NCBI RefSeq assembly: GCF_013085465.1
Contig: NZ_CP049838.1
Location: 4,526,001-4,590,000, forward strand
Origin: Streptomyces asoensis
GTDB lineage: Bacteria > Actinomycetota > Actinomycetes > Streptomycetales > Streptomycetaceae
Reading direction: 5' to 3'
Length of the DNA stretch: 64,000 nucleotides
A program made the translations under genes and the position numbers. This document shows positions 39,161 to 48,017 of the stretch, piece after piece (the stretch's first letter is position 1; each line of letters begins with the position of its first letter). The notes under the pieces were generated by a model. That model saw nothing but the letters and a program-made list of their open reading frames with translations. It ran no database searches and was not told the DNA's origin.

Positions 39161-40729
39161 CTGCATCATGCCCTCGTCGCCGTGCTGGAGCTGGTGGCAG
39201 TGCAGCATGGAGCGGCCGGTGAAGTCCTCGGCGCGCAGCCGGAAGGTGACCGAGCCGTTCGGCGGGATGCTGACCGTGTCGTGCCAGACCGGCGTGGCCA
39301 GCCGGCGGTTGTCGACGGCGGTCAGGAGGAAGTGGTTGGTGTGCAGGTGGAACGGGTGATGGCTGTGGGCGTGGGAGTCGTTGACGACCGTCCACTCCTC
39401 GACCTCGCCCAGCCGGACGCGCTGGTTGACGAAGTCGGCCGCGAGGCGGCCCCAGGCGAGGTCGCGGCGGCCGGCCAGCGGGTCGGCGGGCGGAGTCTCG
39501 CCGTCGCCCAGGATCCGGTAGGCGTTCGGGAAGGCTCCTGAGAAGACGTTCTCGTAGCTGCGGAAGGTCAGAGTCCGGGTGCGGGTGGGCTCGGGCAGGC
39601 TGGTGGGTCTGCCGGGCAGGCTGGTCGGCAGCGACATCGGTCGGGCGTCACCGGTGACGACGAGCGTCAGCAGGGTCTGCGAGGGCCCCCCGCCGGACAG
39701 CTTGTAGGTACCGGGCTTGCCCCCGCGGACCAGCAGGTCGACGCGCCCGCCCATCGGCAGCGTCAGTCCGGTGGTGGCGACGGGTTCCATGAGGGTGATG
39801 CCGTCGCAGGCGATCTGGTGCAGCTCGTGCCCGCGCAGGCTCAGGAAGTGCGCGGTGATCGCTCCGGCGTTGACGACCCGCCAGCGCTGGACCTCCCCCG
39901 GGGCGATGGTCAGCACGGGGTTCTTCGCGCCGTTGACCAGGAAGGTCGAGATGATGCCGTCATAGGCGCCGTGCGAGGTCAGGTCCGGCACCCGTCCGCC
40001 GGACAGCTTGAGCTCGTTGATGCAGACGACGACCTCCTTGGCGGCGGCGATCTCGGGCACCTCGTCGATGTCACCCTCGACGACGAGGACGCCCCCCATA
40101 CCGTTCAGCAGCTGGGTCGCGGTGGAGCCGTGATGGTGGGGGTGGTACCAGAACGTGCCGGCCGGATGATCCGCCGGGACGTCGAAACGGCTGCGGTAGG
40201 TGGTGGTGCTCCCCGGCGTGTCGGAGGGCTCGAACGTGCGGTAGATGTTGTCCGCCTCGCCCGTGGGGTCCACGTGCATGCCATGGGTGTGCAGGTTGAA
40301 GGTGTTGAAGTGATGCGGGACGTTCATGTCCTGATCCGTCGCCTCGGCATGCGTCGCCCCGGCATGCGTCGCCCCGGCATGCGTCGTCTCGGCGTTCGTC
40401 GTCTCGGCGTTCGGCGGCAGCGCGTTGACCTGCGTGATCTCCAGCGAGTCCCCCGGACGCACCCGCAGCGTCGGCCCGGGGACCGCCCCTTCGTAGGTGC
40501 GTGTGGTCACCGTGCCGACCCCGGGGATCACCTGCTCGGTGAACCCGACGGTCAGGCGGGTCTCCAGCCGCCCCGTGCGCGGCGATGTCCTGCGGATCTC
40601 CGGCTGCGGGAAGGAGGGGTCGGCCTCCTGCCGCGCCACCGCTTGCGGACTCGCCGCCATGCCGGTCACGACCGCCCCGGCGGCGACCGGCAGGCACTTC
40701 AGCACGCCACGACGGGCCAGAGAAGTCAC
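39140..40729 (-). CDS. Secreted multicopper oxidase (laccase/CueO/phenoxazinone-synthase-like)
   Basis: 529 residues from GTG 40729 with GGAGGCGATAC upstream. Tat-like signal (SLARRGVLKCLPVAAGAVV). All four copper-ligand blocks are present: HTHGMHVDP, WYHPHHHG, HHPFHLHTNHF and HCHQLQHGDEGMM, in three cupredoxin domains. It oxidises phenols or metals with reduction of O2 to water, outside the cell. An unusual insertion between the first strand and first copper block consists of five degenerate 5-residue repeats (NAETT, HAGAT) encoded by a 15-bp minisatellite. The 3' end carries a 20-bp tandem duplication. Confidence 0.92.
   Translation of the reverse strand: MTSLARRGVLKCLPVAAGAVVTGMAASPQAVARQEADPSFPQPEIRRTSPRTGRLETRLTVGFTEQVIPGVGTVTTRTYEGAVPGPTLRVRPGDSLEITQVNALPPNAETTNAETTHAGATHAGATHAEATDQDMNVPHHFNTFNLHTHGMHVDPTGEADNIYRTFEPSDTPGSTTTYRSRFDVPADHPAGTFWYHPHHHGSTATQLLNGMGGVLVVEGDIDEVPEIAAAKEVVVCINELKLSGGRVPDLTSHGAYDGIISTFLVNGAKNPVLTIAPGEVQRWRVVNAGAITAHFLSLRGHELHQIACDGITLMEPVATTGLTLPMGGRVDLLVRGGKPGTYKLSGGGPSQTLLTLVVTGDARPMSLPTSLPGRPTSLPEPTRTRTLTFRSYENVFSGAFPNAYRILGDGETPPADPLAGRRDLAWGRLAADFVNQRVRLGEVEEWTVVNDSHAHSHHPFHLHTNHFLLTAVDNRRLATPVWHDTVSIPPNGSVTFRLRAEDFTGRSMLHCHQLQHGDEGMMQIVDYVR
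40338..40412. repeat. 15-bp minisatellite (5 units) inside the multicopper oxidase gene
   Basis: Units begin with GTCGCCTCGGCATGC or GTCGTCTCGGCGTTC; adjacent copies are identical or nearly so. In frame, it encodes the NAETT/HAGAT repeats. Copy number is likely variable between strains. Confidence 0.85.
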
Positions 40730-40962
40730 GTATCGCCTCCATGGGCAGAGAGCAGCAGAGAGCAGCAGACGGCAACGGACGGGCAGAGCAACGACACGGA
40801 GGCCGCACAACGCAGCCATCCGTGTCGGAATGTGCCCATATGGTACGTAAAGGAGCCCTGAAACCACCTTCGCCTCACCGGCCCGGACAGGCACCGGCTC
40901 CGGCAGCGGTCAGCTCGAGCATCCGTCAGCACAGGCATCCGTCAGCACAGGCAGCCGTCGGC

Positions 40963-42306
40963 TCAGGCGGTCACCGATGCAGGGACAGCCGGTGCGGGGA
41001 CCGTGGGCCGCCGCCGGATCACCAACGCCATCAGCGCCGCCGCGGCGCACAGCGCCCCCGACGCGTACCAGACCATGTCGTACGAGCCGAACGTGTCCCG
41101 CGCCATGCCGCCCAGGAAGGCCACCAGGGCCGCGCCGACCTGGTGGGAGGCCAGGACCCAGCCGAAGACGATGGCGCTGTCGTCGCCGTACTGCTCACGG
41201 CACAGGGCCAGGGTGGGCGGGACGGTGGCGACCCAGTCGAGGCCGTAGAAGACGATGAAGAAGATCATCGGAGGGTGCACGGAAGGGGCCAGCAGCATCG
41301 GCAGGAACAGCAGCGAGATGCCGCGCAGCGCGTAGTACACCGCCAGCAGCCGGCGCGGCTCGAAGCGGTCGGTGAACCAGCCGGACGCGATCGTGCCGAC
41401 CACGTCGAAGACGCCGATGACCGCGAGCAGCGAGGCAGCCGCCGTGATCGGCATGCCGTGGTCGTGCGCGGCCGGCACGAAGTGGGTCTGGATCAGGCCG
41501 TTCGTGGAGGCGCCGCAGATCGCGAAGGTGCCGGCCAGCAGCCAGAACGGGCCCGTGCGGACCGCCGAGAAGAGGACCCGCAGGGTGCGGCGCGCGGCGC
41601 CCTGCACCGGGGCCGGCTTCGGGACGAACTCCGTCGCGCCGTACGGCTTCTGGCCCACGTCCGCCGGATGGTCCCGCAGCAGCAGCCAGACGAAGGGGAC
41701 GACGGCCAGCGCGGCCAGCGCGACCGTCACGGCCGCCGGGCGCCAGTCGTACCGCGTGACCAGCCAGGACAGCAGCGGCAGGAAGATCAGCTGGCCGGAG
41801 GCGGAGGCCGCGGTCAGGATGCCGCTGACCAGACCCCGGCGCTCGGTGAACCAGCGGTTGGTGACCGTCGCGGCGAAGGCGAGCGCCATCGAACCCGAGC
41901 CGAGGCCCACCAGCAGGCCCCAGTACAGCAGCAGCTGCCAGGCCGTCGTCATCCAGACCGTCAGGAGCGAGCCGACCGAGATCACGGTCAGGGCCACCGC
42001 GACCACCCGGCGGATGCCGAAGCGGTCCATCAGAGCCGCCGCGAACGGGGCGGTGAGGCCGTACAGCGCCAGGTTGATCGAGACCGCCGCGCCGATCGTG
42101 CCGCGCGACCAGCCGAACTCCTGGTGCAGCGGGTCGATGAGCAGACCGGGGAGCGAACGGAAGGCAGCCGCGCCGATGATCGTGACGAAGGTGACGGCGG
42201 CGACGAACCAGGCGCGATGGATGCGGCCACGGCGGCGGCCGGGGACGCGGTCGGAGACGGGCTTCTGCTCCTCGGCGGATGCCGGAGTTTCGGTTGTCTG
42301 GGTCAC
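40963..42306 (-). CDS. MFS transporter (oxalate/formate or monocarboxylate-type, 12 TM)
   Basis: 447 residues, twelve predicted membrane helices. The GMVT-type signature AALMDRFGIRRVVAVALTVISVGS between helices 2 and 3 (seen in parts) and WFTERRGLVSGILTAASASGQLIFLPLLSWL (in parts) are typical of the monocarboxylate/oxalate-formate antiporter branch. Likely imports or exports small organic acids. GTG 42306, 71 bp from the divergent GlxA-type regulator gene, which probably controls it. No CTGAC-N5-GTCAG operator is present here. Confidence 0.88.
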   Translation of the reverse strand: MTQTTETPASAEEQKPVSDRVPGRRRGRIHRAWFVAAVTFVTIIGAAAFRSLPGLLIDPLHQEFGWSRGTIGAAVSINLALYGLTAPFAAALMDRFGIRRVVAVALTVISVGSLLTVWMTTAWQLLLYWGLLVGLGSGSMALAFAATVTNRWFTERRGLVSGILTAASASGQLIFLPLLSWLVTRYDWRPAAVTVALAALAVVPFVWLLLRDHPADVGQKPYGATEFVPKPAPVQGAARRTLRVLFSAVRTGPFWLLAGTFAICGASTNGLIQTHFVPAAHDHGMPITAAASLLAVIGVFDVVGTIASGWFTDRFEPRRLLAVYYALRGISLLFLPMLLAPSVHPPMIFFIVFYGLDWVATVPPTLALCREQYGDDSAIVFGWVLASHQVGAALVAFLGGMARDTFGSYDMVWYASGALCAAAALMALVIRRRPTVPAPAVPASVTA

Positions 42307-42377
42307 GTCACAGAGCTTCCGATACCGGAACCTACCGGGCGAGTGGCCCGAGAGACAGCATTCGCTAGGATCGGGCC

Positions 42378-43418
42378 ATGGCCGAACCGTACGCATCCTC
42401 CCGCCATCGCGTCGTCGTCCTCGCCCTCGACGGGCTGATGCCCTTCGAGCTGGGCATTCCGCAGCGCATCTTCGGCAAGGCGCGCGACGCGGCGGGCCGC
42501 CGCCTGTACGACGTCGTCACCTGCTCCGTCCGGCCGCCGGGCCCCGTCGAGACGGACGCCGACTACGCCCTCCTGGTCGGCAACGGCCCCGAGGCGCTGG
42601 CCACCGCCGACACCGTCGTCGTCCCCACCTCCTACGAGCTGGGCCCCGTCTACGAGGAGGGCGTGCTCACCCCCGAACTGGCCGCCGCCCTCGCCCGCCT
42701 GCGTCCCGGCACCCGCCTCGTCTCGATCTGCACCGGCGGATACGTCCTCGCCGCCGCGGGCTACCTGGACGGCCGCCCGGCCACCACGCACTGGATGCAC
42801 GCCGAACACTTCCAGCGGCTCTTCCCGAGGATCCGGGTCGACGCGGACGTGCTCTTCATCGACGACGGCGACGTTCTCACCTCGGCCGGTGTGGCGGCCG
42901 GGATCGACCTCTGCCTCCACCTCCTGCGCCGAGACCACGGCGCCGCCGTCGCCAACGAGGTGGCCCGCCGCACGGTCGTACCGCCGCATCGCGACGGCGG
43001 CCAGGCGCAGTACATCGAGCGCCCCGTGCCCGACCCGCAGCAGGCGACCACGACCGCCGCCCGCGCATGGGCGCTGGGCCGCCTCCACGAGCCGATCCAA
43101 CTGCGCGACATGGCCGAGCAGGAGGCCATGTCGGTACGGACGTTCACGCGCCGCTTCCGCGAGGAGGTGGGCATCAGCCCCGGTCAGTGGCTCACCCAGC
43201 AACGGGTCGAACGGGCCCGGCACCTGCTGGAGTCCAGCGACCGGTCCGTCGACCAGATCGCCCGGGACGCCGGTTTCGGCACCGCCCAGTCGATGCGACA
43301 GCACCTACAGGCGGCCCTCGGGGTCACGCCGACCGCGTATCGCCGCACCTTCCGCACCTTCCGCGCCGGGAGCGGCGAGAGCGGTGGTCGCGGCGTTGCC
43401 GACGCCGCCCTGCGGTGA
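42378..43418 (+). CDS. GlxA-type transcriptional regulator (DJ-1/PfpI domain plus AraC HTH)
   Basis: 346 residues. N-terminal DJ-1/PfpI-like domain (VVVLALDGLMPFELGIPQRIFG in parts; SICTGGYVLAAAGYLDGRPATTHW with the Cys of the nucleophile elbow near 118) and C-terminal AraC double helix-turn-helix (about 230-330: QLRDMAEQEAMSVRTFTRRF, SVDQIARDAGFGTAQSMRQHL). Likely regulator of the divergent MFS gene. Its last 114 bp overlap the 3' end of the convergent MFS gene at 43305 on the opposite strand, and both frames appear real. Confidence 0.92.
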   Translation: MAEPYASSRHRVVVLALDGLMPFELGIPQRIFGKARDAAGRRLYDVVTCSVRPPGPVETDADYALLVGNGPEALATADTVVVPTSYELGPVYEEGVLTPELAAALARLRPGTRLVSICTGGYVLAAAGYLDGRPATTHWMHAEHFQRLFPRIRVDADVLFIDDGDVLTSAGVAAGIDLCLHLLRRDHGAAVANEVARRTVVPPHRDGGQAQYIERPVPDPQQATTTAARAWALGRLHEPIQLRDMAEQEAMSVRTFTRRFREEVGISPGQWLTQQRVERARHLLESSDRSVDQIARDAGFGTAQSMRQHLQAALGVTPTAYRRTFRTFRAGSGESGGRGVADAALR

Positions 43419-44597
43419 CCTTCCGGCAGTGCGCACCTCGCCCCACCAGCCCACCGCCGTGAGGAGCAGGGTCACCCCGACCCCGGCCAGGATCGCCGTC
43501 GACGGGGCGACCACCTCCAGCAGGGCACCGGCGAGGGAGCCCGTCGCCGCGTAACCCGCGCCCGCGGCCGCGTACATGACCGAATAGCCCGCGGCCAGGG
43601 CGTGCGGCGGCAGGGCCTCGCGCAGGGACAGGTTGCGGGTGAGCATCGCGGCGGACTGGAGGACGCCTCCCACGGCCAGCGCCGCCGCGATCCCCACCGC
43701 GTCCGGGGTCAGCGCGGCGAGCGTCACGCAGACCGACGTCCCCGCCATCAGCACCACGCTGCGGGTGCGCAGCCGTCCCGGCCAGGCCCGAAGACCGTAG
43801 GCGAACGCGCCGAGCCCCCCGCCCACCGCCATCCCGGTCAGCAGCGGACCGGACCAGCCGACGCCGACGCCCCGCTGTTCGAGCAGGGCGGGCAGGACGA
43901 GTTCGGCGAGCCCGAGCAGGGTGAGGCTGGCCGCGCCGGTCACGTACACCGGCCAGGCGCCGGCCAGGACGCGCAGCGGCGACGCGCCCGCGCGGTCCTC
44001 GCCACGCGGGTCACCCGTGCCGTCCGCGCCCCAGGCCGCCGGGAGCAGCCACAGGCCCGCGACCGACCAGGCCATCAGGGCGGCCGCGAGGAGCAGCGGG
44101 ACGCGCGGCGCGACGCCGAGGGCCAGACCGGCGACCGCCGCCGGGGAGACGGCCCACACCCCGGCCGTCAGCATCGACTCGACGGACAGCGCCTGTGCCG
44201 CCGCTCGCTCCGGAACCAGCGCGGTGAGCAGCGTGCGCAGCCCACCGGTGGCGGCGGCCGGGGCGGCACCGGCCACGGCCGCGAACCCGCCGAGAACCGC
44301 CGGATGGGCGGCCGGAAACGCCCCGAGCCCCGCGAATCCGGCGGACCCGGCCGCCAGCCCGAGGGCCAGGTGGACGCGGGCGCGCTCGGGGCGCAGCCGC
44401 ATCCCGAGGACGGGGGCGCCCACGATCTCACCGACGACGTAGGCCGCCGCGAGGATCGCGCCCAGCGAGTAGCCGCCGGGGCGCTCGCGCACCAGGAACA
44501 CCAGCGCCAGCGGCGCCATGGCGACCGGCATACGGGCGCCGACTGCGGTGCAGCACCAGATCAGGACCTGTCTGGTGGCGACGTCGCGGTAGGTCAT
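43305..44597 (-). CDS. MFS transporter
   Basis: 430 residues with about twelve Ala/Gly/Leu-rich membrane helices and a short central loop (residues about 195-215, GADGTGDPRGEDRAG). No clear substrate signature; resembles drug-efflux MFS proteins of actinobacteria. The C-terminal tail (residues about 390-430) is hydrophilic and is encoded by DNA that overlaps antisense with the GlxA regulator gene, so convergent transcription may interfere. The start ATG 44597 is supported by a short N-terminus directly before the first helix. Confidence 0.82.
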   Translation of the reverse strand: MTYRDVATRQVLIWCCTAVGARMPVAMAPLALVFLVRERPGGYSLGAILAAAYVVGEIVGAPVLGMRLRPERARVHLALGLAAGSAGFAGLGAFPAAHPAVLGGFAAVAGAAPAAATGGLRTLLTALVPERAAAQALSVESMLTAGVWAVSPAAVAGLALGVAPRVPLLLAAALMAWSVAGLWLLPAAWGADGTGDPRGEDRAGASPLRVLAGAWPVYVTGAASLTLLGLAELVLPALLEQRGVGVGWSGPLLTGMAVGGGLGAFAYGLRAWPGRLRTRSVVLMAGTSVCVTLAALTPDAVGIAAALAVGGVLQSAAMLTRNLSLREALPPHALAAGYSVMYAAAGAGYAATGSLAGALLEVVAPSTAILAGVGVTLLLTAVGWWGEVRTAGRSPQGGVGNAATTALAAPGAEGAEGAAIRGRRDPEGRL

Positions 44598-44651
44598 GCA
44601 AGGACCGTAGGGTGCGGCACCGACACCGCCCCACGGGTTTTCCGGGCAGCC

Positions 44652-44672
44652 GGCCGGGCCTTCGGCTCGGCC
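44652..44672. terminator. Possible hairpin terminator after the ADH operon
   Basis: GGCCGGGCC and GGCTCGGCC form an 8-of-9 stem with a TTC loop, 5 bp beyond the ADH stop. No T-run. Confidence 0.4.
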
Positions 44673-44676
44673 TTGG

Positions 44677-45726
44677 TCAGAACGTGAGCACCGCCCGCGC
44701 CACCCTCCCCGCCTCCGCGTCCGCGGCCGCCTTCGCGAAGTCCTCCACCGGGTAGGTGTCCGTCACCAGTTCGTCGAGGAGCAGACGACCGGCCCGGTAC
44801 AGCTCGGCGTACAGCGCGATGTCCCGCTGCGGGCGCGACGAGCCGTACCGGCAGCCCAGGATCGACTTGTCCAGGTACATCGACGAGACCAGGAAGGACG
44901 CCTCGGCGGTGGCCGGCGGGACCCCGAGGAGCACCGCCTGACCGTGCCGGTCCAGCAGGTCGATCGCCTGCCGGATCAGCTCGACCCGGCCGACGCACTC
45001 GAAGACGTGGTCCGCGCCCGTGGACAGCACGTCCCGTACCGCGTCCGTCGAGGTCAGGAAGTCGGTCGCGCCGAACCGGCGGGCCACCGTCTCCTTCGCC
45101 GGGTTCGCGTCCACCGCGACGATCCGCGACGCGCCCGCGATCCGCGCTCCCTGCACCACGTTCAGCCCGATCCCGCCGGTCCCGATGACGACGACGCTCT
45201 CCCCGTACCCGACCCGCGCGCGGTTGAGCACGGCCCCGACACCGGTCAGCACCCCGCACCCGATCAGCGCGGCGGACGTCAGCGGGATGTCCTTCGGGAT
45301 CCGGACCGCCTGTACGGCCTTCACCACCGTGCGCTCGGCGAAGGCGGAGTTGGACGCGAACTGGTACACCGCGCCTCCCGCGCGCGTGAACGGCTTCCGC
45401 GGGCGCCCGATGGCCTGCCGGCACATCGTCGGCCGGCCGCGGTCGCACTCCGCGCAGGTGCCGCAGTTGGCGAGCGTGGACAGCGCGACATGATCCCCCG
45501 GCACGACATGACCGACCCCCGCGCCGACCGCCTCGACGACCCCCGCGCCCTCATGACCGAGGACGACGGGCGCCGGAAAGGGAATCGTCCCGTCGACGAC
45601 CGAGAGGTCGCTGTGACACAGCCCGGCCGCCGAGATCGCCACGAGCACCTCACCCGGCCCCGGATCGCGAACGGCCAGATCGTCGACGACCTCGGCCCGC
45701 TTCCCGTCGAACACCACGCCTCGCAT
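44677..45726 (-). CDS. Zinc-dependent alcohol dehydrogenase (MDR family, class III-like)
   Basis: 349 residues. Catalytic zinc site C37-x-S/D region (AGLCHSDLSVVDG) and GHEGAGVV near 58-65; structural zinc C-x2-C-x2-C-x7-C (CGTCAECDRGRPTMC) near 88-102; NAD-binding GTGGIGLNVVQGARIAGA near 172-190 with an acidic residue after strand 2 (AVDANPAK), so NAD rather than NADP. Oxidises an alcohol to aldehyde or ketone, possibly CoA-linked hydroxymethyl intermediates. Third gene of the SDR-ACAD-ADH operon, 22 bp after the ACAD stop. Confidence 0.9.
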   Translation of the reverse strand: MRGVVFDGKRAEVVDDLAVRDPGPGEVLVAISAAGLCHSDLSVVDGTIPFPAPVVLGHEGAGVVEAVGAGVGHVVPGDHVALSTLANCGTCAECDRGRPTMCRQAIGRPRKPFTRAGGAVYQFASNSAFAERTVVKAVQAVRIPKDIPLTSAALIGCGVLTGVGAVLNRARVGYGESVVVIGTGGIGLNVVQGARIAGASRIVAVDANPAKETVARRFGATDFLTSTDAVRDVLSTGADHVFECVGRVELIRQAIDLLDRHGQAVLLGVPPATAEASFLVSSMYLDKSILGCRYGSSRPQRDIALYAELYRAGRLLLDELVTDTYPVEDFAKAAADAEAGRVARAVLTF

Positions 45727-45748
45727 CGCGTCCCCTCCGTACCGTCCG

Positions 45749-46897
45749 CTATCCCTTGGGTTGCCTGGGCAGGCCGAGCACCCGCTCGGCGATGATCGTG
45801 CGCTGGATCTGGTCCGAGCCGCCGTAGACGGTGTCGGCCCGGGAGAACAGGAACAGGTGCTGCGCGTCGTCGAGTTCGTACGGCGAGGACGGCGACCAGT
45901 CCGCGGGGCCGACGCTCGCCGCCGCCCCCCGCACCTGCACCGCCACCTCCCCCAGCCGCTGATGCCAGCCGGCCCACAGCAGCTTCGCCACGCTGGGCGC
46001 GCCCGGCCCGCCGGAGCCCCCCAGCGTCCGCAACGCGTTCCACCGCATGGTGCGCAGCTCGGCCCACAGCCGCACCAGCCGCTCGCGTACGACGGGGTCG
46101 TCGGCCGCCCCCGTCCGCACCGCCGTACGCACGACCCGTTCCAGCTCCTGGGCGAAGCCGATCTGCTGGGCGAGGGTCGACACCCCGCGTTCGAAGCCGA
46201 GGAGGCTCATCGCCACCCGCCAGCCGTCGCCCGCCGCGCCGACGACGTGCTCCACGCGCGCGTGCGCCCCGTCGAAGAAGACCTCGTTGAAGTCGCTGGT
46301 GCCGGTCAGCTGCCGGATGGGCCGCACCTCGATCCGTCCCGGCTGGTCCATGGGGACGAGGAGAAAGGTCAGTCCGTGGTGCCGCCTGGACTCCGGATCT
46401 GTGCGGGCGAGCACGAAACACCAGTCGGCCTCATGGGCGAGCGAGGTCCAGATCTTCTGCCCGGTGACGCGGTACGACCGTCCATCGGGGGCGAGTTCGG
46501 CTCTCGTACGGACCCCGGCCAGGTCGGACCCGGCGCCCGGCTCGCTGTACCCCTGGCACCACAGCTCGGCACCGGCGGCGATCGGCGGCAGGAAGCGCGC
46601 CTTCTGCTCCGCCGTGCCGTGCGCGAGCAGGGTCGGCGCGAGCAGGTTCTCCCCGATGTGCCCGGAACGGGCCGGGGCCCCCGCCCGCGCGTACTCCTCG
46701 GCCCAGGCAACCTGCTGGGTGAGACTCCCGCTCCGATTCCCGTACCCGCCCTCCGCCCACCCGAGCCCGATCCACCCGGCCGAGCCGAGGGTGCCTTCCC
46801 AGGCCCGGCGATCGGAGGCGTGCGGGGCGTGCTCGGCGAGCCAGGCCCGAGCCTCGGCCCGGAACTCCTCATCCAGGGAACTTGATCCGAAATCCAC
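45749..46897 (-). CDS. Acyl-CoA dehydrogenase (FadE type)
   Basis: 382 residues, GTG 46897 with GAGGCGG upstream. Family features: WCQGYSEPGAGSDLAGVRTRAE near 113-134, GQKIWTSLAHEADWCF near 146-161, GGSDQIQRTIIAERVLGLPR near the end (TVYGGSDQIQ, the FAD/adenine segment). It resembles the larger subunit of actinobacterial two-subunit acyl-CoA dehydrogenases used for ring or branched CoA esters. A smaller partner is not adjacent; the 428-residue protein at 21410 or the 294-residue one at 50558 might serve. Middle gene of the SDR-ACAD-ADH operon. Confidence 0.9.
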   Translation of the reverse strand: MDFGSSSLDEEFRAEARAWLAEHAPHASDRRAWEGTLGSAGWIGLGWAEGGYGNRSGSLTQQVAWAEEYARAGAPARSGHIGENLLAPTLLAHGTAEQKARFLPPIAAGAELWCQGYSEPGAGSDLAGVRTRAELAPDGRSYRVTGQKIWTSLAHEADWCFVLARTDPESRRHHGLTFLLVPMDQPGRIEVRPIRQLTGTSDFNEVFFDGAHARVEHVVGAAGDGWRVAMSLLGFERGVSTLAQQIGFAQELERVVRTAVRTGAADDPVVRERLVRLWAELRTMRWNALRTLGGSGGPGAPSVAKLLWAGWHQRLGEVAVQVRGAAASVGPADWSPSSPYELDDAQHLFLFSRADTVYGGSDQIQRTIIAERVLGLPRQPKG

Positions 46898-46934
46898 GGC
46901 ACCGCCTCACGTCGGGGGCAAGCTGCCCGACTCG

Positions 46935-46980
46935 AGGGGCGCGGGGAACTGCGCGACCGGCCACAGACGACCCGCACCCG
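46935..46980. repeat. Interspersed streptomycete intergenic repeat
   Basis: The segment starting AGGGGCGCGGGGAACTGCGC and continuing to CCCGCACCCG matches, from memory, a short repeat common between genes in Streptomyces. It fills half of the 103-bp gap between SDR and ACAD genes. Confidence 0.55.
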
Positions 46981-47000
46981 AAAGACCACAGGAAGCACGC

Positions 47001-47915
47001 TCAGGCGTTGGGCCGGCTCCCCTCCCGCGCGGCCCGAGCCATCTCCTCCAACCGCGCGAGCATCGGCATCGGATCCACCCCCACCGCCCCCGGCAACACC
47101 TCCGCGATCCGCTCCGGCGTCCAGGAACCCCCCTCCGCATAAGCCGAACGCAGTTCAGCAGGCTGCGCCCACACCGCGATCTTCGGCCCCGCGACGGTGT
47201 ACACCTGCCCGGTGATCCCCACGTCCCGCGCACGGTCCGACAGCAGATACACCACGAACGCGGCCACGTCCTCGGGTTCGCCGATCTCCGCCAGCTCCAT
47301 GGGCACGCCCGCGGACATCCGCGTACGGGCCACGGGGGCCACCGCGTTGGCGGTCACCCCGTACTTGTGCAGTCCCAGCGCGGCGCTCCGCACGAGCGAG
47401 ATGATCCCGCCCTTGGCGGCGCTGTAGTTGGCCTGCGAGACCGAGCCCTGGTGGTTGCCGCTGGTGAAGCCGATCAGCGTCCCGGAGCGCTGCCCGCGCA
47501 TCACCGCCGACGCGGCCCGGAACACGGTGAACGTGCCCTTGAGATGGGTGGCGACGACGGGGTCCCACTCCTCCTCGGACATGTTGAACAGCATCCGTTC
47601 CCGCAGGATCCCGGCCACGCACACGACCCCGTCGAGCCGTCCGTACGACGCCAGCGCGGTGTCGACGACCCGCTGCCCGCCCGCCATCGTCGAGATGTCG
47701 TCGGCGACGGCGACCGCCTCCCCGCCCGCCGCCTCGATCTCCTTGACGACGGACTCGGCGATCTCGCTGGTGGGTGAGGCGCCGTCCACCGAGACCCCGT
47801 AGTCGTTGACGACGACCCGCGCGCCCTCGGCCGCCGCCGCGAGCGCCACCGCCCGCCCGATGCCTCGTCCCGCACCCGTGACGGCCACGACCTTGCCGGT
47901 CAGGAAGTTCCCCAC
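47001..47915 (-). CDS. Short-chain dehydrogenase, MFE-2-like hydroxyacyl-CoA dehydrogenase type
   Basis: 304 residues, longer than the usual 250. NAD-binding TGAGRGIG at 13-20, NDYG after strand 2, catalytic Ser in GFTSGNHQG and Y-x3-K in YSAAK near 168-172. A C-terminal extension of about 50 residues (SWTPERIAEVLPG) is typical of SDRs related to the (3R)-hydroxyacyl-CoA dehydrogenase of multifunctional enzyme 2, found in actinobacterial lipid and steroid catabolism. GTG 47915. First gene of its operon, divergent from the cyclase gene with an operator 23 bp upstream. Confidence 0.9.
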   Translation of the reverse strand: MGNFLTGKVVAVTGAGRGIGRAVALAAAAEGARVVVNDYGVSVDGASPTSEIAESVVKEIEAAGGEAVAVADDISTMAGGQRVVDTALASYGRLDGVVCVAGILRERMLFNMSEEEWDPVVATHLKGTFTVFRAASAVMRGQRSGTLIGFTSGNHQGSVSQANYSAAKGGIISLVRSAALGLHKYGVTANAVAPVARTRMSAGVPMELAEIGEPEDVAAFVVYLLSDRARDVGITGQVYTVAGPKIAVWAQPAELRSAYAEGGSWTPERIAEVLPGAVGVDPMPMLARLEEMARAAREGSRPNA

Positions 47916-47937
47916 GTCCGGCCCCCTCCCGCAGTTT

Positions 47938-47952
47938 CTGACGGACCGTTAG
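47938..47952. promoter_or_regulatory. CTGAC-N5-GTCAG operator, site 11
   Basis: CTGACGGACCGTTAG, one mismatch in the right arm, in the divergent promoter region of the SDR operon and the cyclase gene. Confidence 0.68.
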
Positions 47953-48017
47953 ATTTGAGATTCGAGGTCTAGATTGACCCGTCCGTCGGTCGGGGACAAG
48001 CCCCGGGGAGGCACGGA

